Assembly: GCA_015501595.1 (NCBI GenBank)
Contig: JADNRX010000012.1
Coordinates: forward strand, 310,001-374,000
Length of the DNA: 64,000 bases
Source of the DNA: Hymenopellis radicata
Taxonomy: Eukaryota; Basidiomycota; Agaricomycetes; Agaricales; Physalacriaceae
Direction: 5' to 3'
The notes under the pieces are model-generated. The model ran no database searches, was not told the DNA's origin, and saw only the letters and a program-made list of their open reading frames with translations. Shown piece by piece: positions 57,077-64,000 of this stretch. Position 1 is the first letter of the stretch. Each line of letters opens with the position of its first letter. Both the position numbers and the translations under genes were made by a program.

Positions 57077-57665
57077 GACTGTACATCTTGACACTTCGCT
57101 ATCTCATTGCTATCGTATTATCTTGTATTTTTGGACAACGTGGGCTGGCTTTTTATTCATTAAATTATTCGATGTGTATCTGGAGAGGTTTATATCCACT
57201 AAATTTCTTTCTGTTTCGACGCGCACTCACATAGAACTGAGTGGTGTTAAAAATGAGTACGGTTTGAAACGCCGCAAAACTGAGAAAGGTTGTACATTCA
57301 AAGATACATACATTTCCATCGACCTCCGATGGATACACTCAACGTACACTTTCCGCACTATAGATACAGCATGTTAAATTCAGTTCTTCTCTTTCTCTGA
57401 ATCTACCATGTCGTCAGACCCGAAAGAAACAAACTCAATACATGGAGCGTACCTTGAAGTTGGTCCTGATAACTGCTCAAGTAAATCTCCAGACGCCTCA
57501 ACCTGCTCGCCTGCCCATTATCATATTTCATGCCAATGACAGGCTCTGTCCTTTCCACAAAGCCCGCCATGTCGATAAGCGAGCTCCTCAATACTTCGAA
57601 TATAACAATCTGCGTCTCCCTGAAGGAACATGAAGACCTGTGCCATCCGAAGGGTGACGGGAGAC
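57077..57665. other. Intergenic, convergent ULP1 / coiled-coil gene
   Basis: About 590 bp, AT-rich 3' flank of ULP1 then the 3' flank of the minus-strand gene. No coding or RNA feature supported. Confidence 0.5.
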
Positions 57666-58883
57666 CTACCGGGCCTCCTTGAGGGCCTCTTGTTGCTTGC
57701 GCAATTCGGAGGCGAGCGCCTGCATCTCCTCCGTACTTGATTTTGCCTCCAGAGCAGACAGCCTCTCCTCCACCGACTGGGACAAGCGGGAAACCGTCAA
57801 CTTGAGATCTGGTACCTCCGTCGCGTCAACCATTCGTGCCTTGAAGTTCTCGATAAAGGACTTGAGCTCCACGGCGAGCTCGTTCGTCTCTATGTAGACT
57901 TGGCGGAGCCCTTCCACCTTGTCGTTGAGTTCACCGTAAGCACGACTGTGACGCTCATCCTGATCCTCGACACTCGCTACCCGCGTCGACAGTTCGTCCA
58001 TGTCCAGTTGCAGCTCATCCTTGTTGGATTCAAGGCGACTGATGTCCTCCTTTGTCAACTCATCCAACCTGCTGTTCACCTCGGCGAGTTTAGATTTCAT
58101 AGCCGCCCTCAGAGACATGAACTGAGCGTGCGTCGCCGCGTCCCTATCGGCAGCGCTCTTGACATTATCCGCCACGCTGCTGCGCAATTCAGCGATCTGA
58201 TCGTGTATATTCGTGACCGCGCGCTCGGTCTGCTGGTACGCAATGTCGCGGGCAGACTGGTTCTTCTCGATTTCTTCCAAGCGCCCGTCAGCGTCGTCGC
58301 GTGCGCGAGGTGCGACACCCTTGTCGTTCTTTGTGTCGCAGAATTCGCTATACGCTGCTTCGGCGTATTCCTGGACACCACGCAGCCTGGTGTCGTGCAG
58401 TGCCAGCTCTTTACGCAGGGCGTCGAACTGGGAAAGCTCTTGCTCAGAGGCTGGTGGTGGTGCCCTGGACATTGTTCGAAAACAGACATCACTGGGTTAT
58501 GGATGCACGCACCATTGTCTCGAGGGGCCCCCCTCCAATTGGGCCTCCAGCCGCGAGTTGGCTTCAATCAGCTTATTGCAGTTGTCACGAAGCCAATTAT
58601 ACTGGGTGACTGAGCGATCCTCATGTAGGCGCAGCTCCTTCTGAAGGATGCCGTACTTTGTTCGGACGTCGTGCAGCCCTCGGCGTACGGATGAGATGTG
58701 GCGTCTGGTCAAGAGATAAGGGAGCACTGTGAAGGGAGTGACAAAGGCAGCTAGTATCCCCAGTCTGGAGAATGTAGAGAGTCCAGGTGAGCCGCTGCTG
58801 GGGTTGCGATTGTTGCCTGCAGATTGCTGATCAAAGCTTGTAGATAAAGGCTGTCTGGGATCTGTGGGAAAGGAGGAAGACAT
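57666..58883 (-). CDS. Membrane-anchored coiled-coil protein, unknown
   Basis: Two exons joined in frame at RQW|APPPASEQ. Start ATG 58883 gives MSSSFPTDPRQPLSTSFDQQ. One hydrophobic segment near residues 38-56 (LGILAAFVTPFTVLPYLLT) is followed by RRH, then continuous heptad-rich helix: VRTKYGILQKELRLHEDRSV, LIEANSRLEAQLEGG, and about 265 residues from FDALRKELALHDTRLRGVQE to SELRKQQEALKEAR. The build (short N-terminus, one membrane span, long coiled coil) recalls organelle tethers or inner-membrane scaffolds such as Mdm33-like proteins, but I recognise no family. The stop is TAG within a GTAGGT that could also be a donor, so a short extra exon is possible. Confidence 0.75.
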
Positions 58884-59086
58884 GGTGAACAAGAATTAAC
58901 GACAAGGAGACTGATAGATTGGATAGGAAATGTATAATCCGAGTTGTAGGAGGGTTGTCTCGGTATCAGCAGGCAGAACTGCCAAAGCCGCGCGACAACA
59001 TGCAGCGGCACTCGAGATAGCCAATGTAATGGTCGGTCCGAAGTGCCGGTGAGGTGATCGAGTCGGTTATTGCCAACTTTCCTTCA

Positions 59087-59764
59087 ATGACCTCGTCGTC
59101 GTCGTCCTCAAGTCCACCCTCATCGTGGCTTCCCATATCATGGACAACTACAAAGCTGCCGCCAGATGAATCCAATCCCGACTCGCCAAAGACGCGAATA
59201 TCGTTGACTGTCCCTCCACGTCTTTTGGTTCTGCCTCCAGCCATTTTCCTTCTTGCGTCGACCATTGGCTTCGTTCGCGGGTCCAGGGCTGCCTCCCTTC
59301 GTTTCCTAGCAGAAAATGCCCACAGACCACCTCGTACCGTTCAAGGCTGGTACTTTTACCAAAAGACAAAAAACTACAGAGTAGCTTTCGCAGGCTTGAA
59401 AGGTGCGGGTAAAGAGGGATTGCGGGGGATAGCTGTAGGCTGCGCTTGGGTGACGGTTGAACATTACTGGGGCGAGGTACTTGGGGGCGGTCAGGTGTTG
59501 GGAGGTTACCCGTTGATTGGCGAATTGGCGCGTAATTCGGACGAGGTCGCAGCGGGTGTTACAACGTCTGCGGTGGTCAGTGCGATCTATAGATTGGGCT
59601 GGAGGACGGGTGCAAGGACTGTGGCATTGGGCGCATTCATCGGTGGAACGCTTCAGGTCTTAATGGGCATGCGTCGGGCACTGGAGAAAGAGGTTGCTGC
59701 ACGGAAGGCAGTTTTGGATTCATCACCTAATGCGGACTCAGCGGCTACGACACCCTCATCCTAA
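59087..59764 (+). CDS. Membrane protein with Tim17/22/23-like features
   Basis: Single exon, 225 residues, start MTSSSSSSSPPSSWLPISWT. Hydrophobic segments: LLVLPPAIFLLASTIGFVRG; GLKGAGKEGLRGIAVGCAWV; TTSAVVSAIYRLGWRTGART; VALGAFIGGTLQVLMGMRRA. The Gly-spaced helices (GLKGAGKEGLRG, GAFIGG) resemble the GxxxG-type segments of the Tim17/Tim22/Tim23 family. A conserved-looking stretch RTVQGWYFYQKTKNYRVAFA precedes them. No certain homologue is recognised; a mitochondrial inner- or outer-membrane protein is likely. The coiled-coil gene diverges from it across 203 bp. Confidence 0.65.
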   Translation: MTSSSSSSSPPSSWLPISWTTTKLPPDESNPDSPKTRISLTVPPRLLVLPPAIFLLASTIGFVRGSRAASLRFLAENAHRPPRTVQGWYFYQKTKNYRVAFAGLKGAGKEGLRGIAVGCAWVTVEHYWGEVLGGGQVLGGYPLIGELARNSDEVAAGVTTSAVVSAIYRLGWRTGARTVALGAFIGGTLQVLMGMRRALEKEVAARKAVLDSSPNADSAATTPSS

Positions 59765-59887
59765 TTGAACGATTCTGTGCAACTCTACAAATGTTCAAGA
59801 GCCTCGTCGATGACTTTCGTGCATACCATTGCTTCACGTCTTCAAGCTGCAGAACCCCTCCGAGTGCATACAGGTTATAACACACTT

Positions 59888-61016
59888 TTATGCTGGTGGT
59901 AGAAATGTGCTCCACAAGACTACACTAATGGCACCCCAAGTAATACTCCAAGCAATCCATGCGTAACCTAGTCGAGGGTGGTATATGAGTAGCCACGCAG
60001 CAGCCCAATACACAACTGGCATTGACGCAGCAAACCGCAACATGATCTGAACGTGGGCAGAGAAGACGACCGCGGTCGTAAGAAATAGTGCATGAAGTAC
60101 ATGAGGCGTCAATGCACGCGAAAGGAAAGGTGAAGGTGACCGTGGGCGGCGTAGGTGCCAAATACAGAAACTATATAGGAGCAGGATGGGGGGCGCTGCG
60201 ATGAGAAAGTTGGGAATCTGCTCCGGGGTGAAATAGTTGAGAAATCCAACATTCCAGTAGGTTTTCTGTACGTGGGAGTAGATGGAAGGCACGACGCGTT
60301 CACACCAATCCGGCCGGTTTACAGGTGTGCAAAATGCCATATAGGCGGCAGCGTTGTGGGCGAGGAATGGGAGAAAGATCGGGGCTACATACAACATAGC
60401 GGAGAGGCGGATGGGCGCATTGGCGAGGAAGGGCGCGACAATCATGCCCCATAATATGAATCCTGCAAGTATGACGCTGTTGGAACGGAAGAAACCCGCC
60501 AACGTGAACAAGACTGTCGCGGCTAGGAATTGTTTACGCTGACAGTGGAGTATGCCTGTAAGACGTGTAAGGAAGAACTATGACTAGTAGAATACGATTA
60601 CCTCTGTATGACAGGAATGTGAGGAATGGCTCATTGTATGGTGCTAACCTCAGCGTCGCGGGACTACTCGGGAGGAGACTTAACAAGGTTGTCAAGGTCG
60701 CGATTTTCTCTCCCAGCATCTCCAATGACAGATGGTAGAGTGCATGCGTCGTTCCCAGATCCATAGCGACACTTAACAGTTGGAATACAGGCGCAGGAAG
60801 GGTACGCATGAGGAACGGCAAGCCGGAGAGAAAAGCCCATTCATGCTCGTAGACATAGCCTGCCTGAGCGATGTGCTGGAAGTGAATGGCATCCCATCTG
60901 AGGAATGGATTTCTCCCGCCAGAGCTGTCGAATGACGGTAGAAACGACGCCGAGAACGACGCGAGCAGAAAAACGGCGAGGCGGGCAGCAACGGTGAGCG
61001 CGAACAGACGAAGCAT
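59888..61016 (-). CDS. GPI18: GPI mannosyltransferase 2 (PIG-V)
   Basis: ER membrane enzyme that adds the second mannose of the GPI anchor. Start MLRLFALTVAARLAVFLLAS. Family signatures: FLRWDAIHFQHIAQAGYVYE (RWD-x-x-HF with the catalytic acidic residue), HEWAFLSGLPFLMRTLPAP, LAPYNEPFLTFLSYRG (the YNEP-like luminal loop), AGFFRSNSVILAGFILWG, and NVGFLNYFTPEQIPNFLIAA with PPILLLYSFCIWHLRR. Eight or more hydrophobic spans. One intron, after FLSYR. The start codon is 38 bp from that of URB1. Confidence 0.93.
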
Positions 61017-61054
61017 GACGTCAATGGCGATCAGTCTTTTTTCTTCCAGCCTTG
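61017..61054. promoter_or_regulatory. 38-bp interval between divergent start codons (GPI18 / URB1)
   Basis: Contains the tract TCTTTTTTCTTCCAG (61035-61049), which resembles a 3' splice site and could join an upstream URB1 leader exon to the ATG region. Otherwise the 5' UTRs must overlap. Confidence 0.5.
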
Positions 61055-64000
61055 ATGAGCACTGCCAAGGGCAATGCCTACGCCTCGGGAGAGCAGGTCA
61101 AGGCTGCCCTACGGTCCCAGGATGTTGATGTGTTGACCAAAGGTGCGAATATTATTCATCAAGAATAAAAAAATATTAATATCCATGAAGCACTCGTCCT
61201 TCTGCGGAACCAGCTCTCTTTCGGCGTCCATGAGGTCCTGGCACCCCAAGATCGCAGGCTGATACTCGTTCAGCAGTGGCTCACAGCTTCTCCAGCCGCG
61301 CAGGATGTGTTCTCACTATGGGAGACTGCAGAACCAGTAAGTCCTTTCCATCACTGTAACGCAAATCATCTAACTTCAGGTGCCAGCGTCAAACCGCGTT
61401 CATTTCACTTGTGATCTCGATTTTGGCGACCACATTGTCATTGTTGACTATCCATTATCCCAATCATTCATTTGGACATCCCATCGTCAAAAAACTGCTT
61501 GAGCCGACCTATACTCGCGTCTTAAAGGGCTACATTGGCGGCGCGAACCATGACCTCATCCTCAACTCGCTGAAGCTGTACAACAGCATATCGAATTTCG
61601 CTAGCGGACGCGAAAGAAGAGCTGTACTGGAGGTCTTTCCATGGGAACTCAAGGTACTCCGCTTTTCGAATGTGCAAGCCTTTCTCATCCCTCGCCAAGT
61701 CTCTACCTAAATTAATGAATATGAGACGAAAAAACAAGGTCGATGACCCCCTCGATAAACCTGGTGAGCATTCACCTTGATCATCAACGCGCCGTCTCAC
61801 TTTCAACCAGATATACGCACTTTGTACATTCTTCTTATGCTGTCGTTTATCGAGACCGGCTCCTCCACGTCAACAAAAGCGCTCTTTCTGGAACAACGTC
61901 GCGATGCCTTCACCTCCCTGTTCAAGGGCCTACATCAAGATCCATACGTCGTGATACGCAGGGTACTGGAGGCCTGCTGGTCGGGAATGTGGGGCGATTC
62001 CAAACTCAAGCGAACGCTCAAGATAGCTATCTTCAACGAAGTCACTCTGACTCAGTTATGTAAGATTTACGACCGTGTAGAGGAAGGTGACGATGATGTT
62101 CCTGCCGATGTCGTGCATCATTTTCTTCTCGCAATATGCACGCATCCTGGCTCGGGAGTCTGTTTCAAGGATCACGGCTGGTATCCTCGCGAGATTGCGG
62201 AGGATCAGCGTCCGTTCATAGAAAAGGACGAGACAACTGTAACAAAGGGCAAGGTGTATAACAAGATCTTGGGCAACGTCTTGAAGAACCTCAAGGCGAA
62301 CGAGGATCTTCGGCAGCAAGAACTTGTGATAAAAATCCTGGAGGCGTGTCCAGAACTAGTTGCTAGGTAATGTCCTTTCTGCCACTTGATTGTACTCTTA
62401 TCCTTTTTCAGTTATTGGACAGGTGCAGGTCTGACTTTGGAACCGCGATTATCTACTCGTTGGTTCACGAACATCGCGCTTTTCGGCTCGATCATAAGCC
62501 TTCCGGTTCCCGTCTCATCATTTCTGTTGGCAGAGAAGGAGAGCTCCGGTATCTACCAACCCAACCCACCGCCGTTGTCCAATGTCATCGAAAACATCTT
62601 CCCAACCTCGCTCGGGAAAGGCTTCCTGACCAAAGCTTTGCAGCCAAATTCGCGCAGTCTAGTGCAGCACAGCTCCGCTCTCGCATTATGCAAGTGCCTG
62701 GTGAAGTATGGGGAGGTGATGGAGCAGTTTCAGAAGATATCGGATGCGCTTGAAGAAGTCGAAGAGGATGGGTTATGGGCGAAGCGCATACGCGACTTGG
62801 AAAGAGAGGCTCGAAAAGGATACCCGAGTTTCAGGTCATACTAGCATTCTCACAACGTACGAATGCGGACGCCGGGATCAAGAAGGAGTTACTCGCGGAG
62901 AGTTCTCATCGCCTGTTATGGCTATACCATCGCTTCCTGCCGGAATTGGCATCTGAGGCTCGCTTCGATGTCGGGAAACTTTTGACGCACTTTGTGACCA
63001 CGCCGGAAGATATTGAAGCTTCTGGGACTGCACATCTAGATACGTTGAAGCAGTTGCACATCTTGGGAATCTTAGAGGCTAGTGATCAATTTGCTTGGAC
63101 TGCCAAATATGGTACGATTTTGAGCCCGTCGTGCAGCGTATTCTGATTTGACTGTAGGTGCTGCAAAGCATTCGAGCCTATACATTTTGCTCAGGATGTT
63201 CATCGATACCCCGGTTCCCGTGGTCCATTCTACTCTTTCCCGACTGATCCAGCATCTGTTACCCAACAGCATCCTGTTCCAACATAGCACCGATGAAGTG
63301 GAGCTTTGGCTCGTTTCTCTACCCACGACCAAGAGATCCCCCAGCGCGGAAGCCCCCGATGGAACACCTCTCACCGATGAAGGGGAAGGTGTGCTTGTTT
63401 TCCTGGATGAATGCATTCAAAGATGCCTCAAGACACCTTACCGATACATCGAGGAGATGAAGAAAGTCGCGTTTTCGCACAGCTATCCCAGCCCGCTCCT
63501 TATGACGGTCAAGGAACAGCTTGCTGCCAAACTGGGCGCGAAGACCTTGACTGCGTCCGATACCCTTTCGTTGGCGACTTTCATCCGGAAACTGGTCTTC
63601 CGCCTGCACACCACAGACCTTGACGGGTCGTTTATCCGCTGTTATGTCGAGCAGATAGATAGCATCCTCAGCGATGCACATCTGTTTCCTGATTTCGTTC
63701 TCGTTACGGGCGCTATCCGCAGAGAAGTGGAGATCATGCAATACTGCACCCGGCATTTATCGGACGAGATTGTTCCGCCTCCTGTGACTGTGGCGAAGGA
63801 TGTCAGAGAGTTTCTTACAGCAGTGGAGAAGCTTGAGCCTCGTGAGTTCTTTGTTGATTCACTGGAACGCGTCAGGCTCAGAGGAACGTAGCTGCCGCCG
63901 ATGTGGCGCGTGCTATTTCTGCGTTTGAGCTTGTCGACTGGCTGCGACTCATAGACGAGTCTCTTCGATCTTCAGAAATTATGCGGCTGATATTGATAGT
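61055..64000 (+). CDS. URB1: Urb1/Npa1 nucleolar pre-ribosome factor (3' partial)
   Basis: Large HEAT-like protein of early pre-60S particles. Start MSTAKGNAYASGEQVKAALR. Recognisable blocks: LRNQLSFGVHEVLAPQDRRL, TLLTIHYPNHSFG-type region with KLLEPTYTRVLKGYIGGAN, LKLYNSISNFASGRERRAVL, EVFPWELK, FTSLFKGLHQDPYVVIRRVL, CTHPGSGVCFKDHGWYPRE, YNKILGNVLKNLKANEDLRQ, HSSALALCKCLVKYGEVMEQ, AKLGAKTLTASDTLSLATFI and AFELVDWLRLIDESLRSSE. The frame slips at two A-runs (62814-62817 and 63885-63886). Adding one A at each restores EREARKRIPEFQ and RLRGNVAAADVA. The gene continues past the right edge. Confidence 0.9.

Overview
The window is nuclear DNA of a filamentous basidiomycete, most likely an Agaricomycete. 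The evidence is dense, intron-rich genes with introns of about 40-65 nt, a secreted protein with a fungal-type CBM1 cellulose-binding module, a Zn(II)2Cys6 regulator, an Ivy1-type BAR protein, a YPD1 phosphotransfer protein and an ARG8-type acetylornithine aminotransferase. About 35 protein genes are packed on both strands. I saw no convincing rRNA, tRNA, CRISPR or intact transposon.

Layout. 1-5 kb: an acyl-CoA dehydrogenase (runs off the left edge) and a zinc-cluster transcription factor, both minus. 5.6-9.3 kb: Pab2-type poly(A)-binding protein, mitochondrial ribosomal protein bL19m and an Ivy1-like BAR protein. 9.4-17.8 kb: mitochondrial Asp-tRNA synthetase, an F-box protein, RNA polymerase III subunit RPC6, a 4'-phosphopantetheinyl transferase and a MAK32-type PfkB protein. 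18-30 kb: NC2-beta/Dr1, Sm protein F, a SelW-like Rdx protein, Pch2/TRIP13, an unknown KEN-box protein, CLASP, a mitochondrial rhomboid protease and TRAPP subunit Trs20. 30.4-34.1 kb is the only accessory-looking stretch: two tandem paralogous single-pass membrane proteins of unknown function, a secreted Cip1-like protein with CBM1, and a patch of degenerate CACCTA repeats. 34.9-49.4 kb: a MYND-finger protein, Erb1/Bop1, Arp4, Apc2, ARG8 and HEM1. 50-64 kb: Ypd1, Cwf21, a CGI-58/Cld1-like hydrolase, Ulp1, a coiled-coil membrane protein, a Tim17-like protein, GPI18/PIG-V and Urb1 (runs off the right edge).

Most genes are single-copy housekeeping functions, not one pathway. They are arranged in head-to-head pairs with very short shared promoters (start codons 32, 38, 82, 126, 128, 142, 144 and 203 bp apart) and tight tail-to-tail pairs (RPC6 and PPTase stop codons 14 bp apart).

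The most notable sequence-level features are splicing oddities: an AT-AC and a GC-AG intron in the Sm F gene, a GA-AG intron in the MAK32 gene, an 8-nt microexon carrying the second Cys of the CxxC motif in the SelW-like gene, and a 12-nt microexon completing the CBM1 of the Cip1-like gene. A second theme is a series of single-base indels in homopolymer runs that break otherwise well-conserved genes (ACAD, NC2-beta, SelW-like, ARG8, URB1 twice, perhaps RPC6). These look more like sequencing errors than pseudogenes. Gene boundaries below run from start to stop codon and include introns. Exon joins were inferred by eye from conserved protein motifs.
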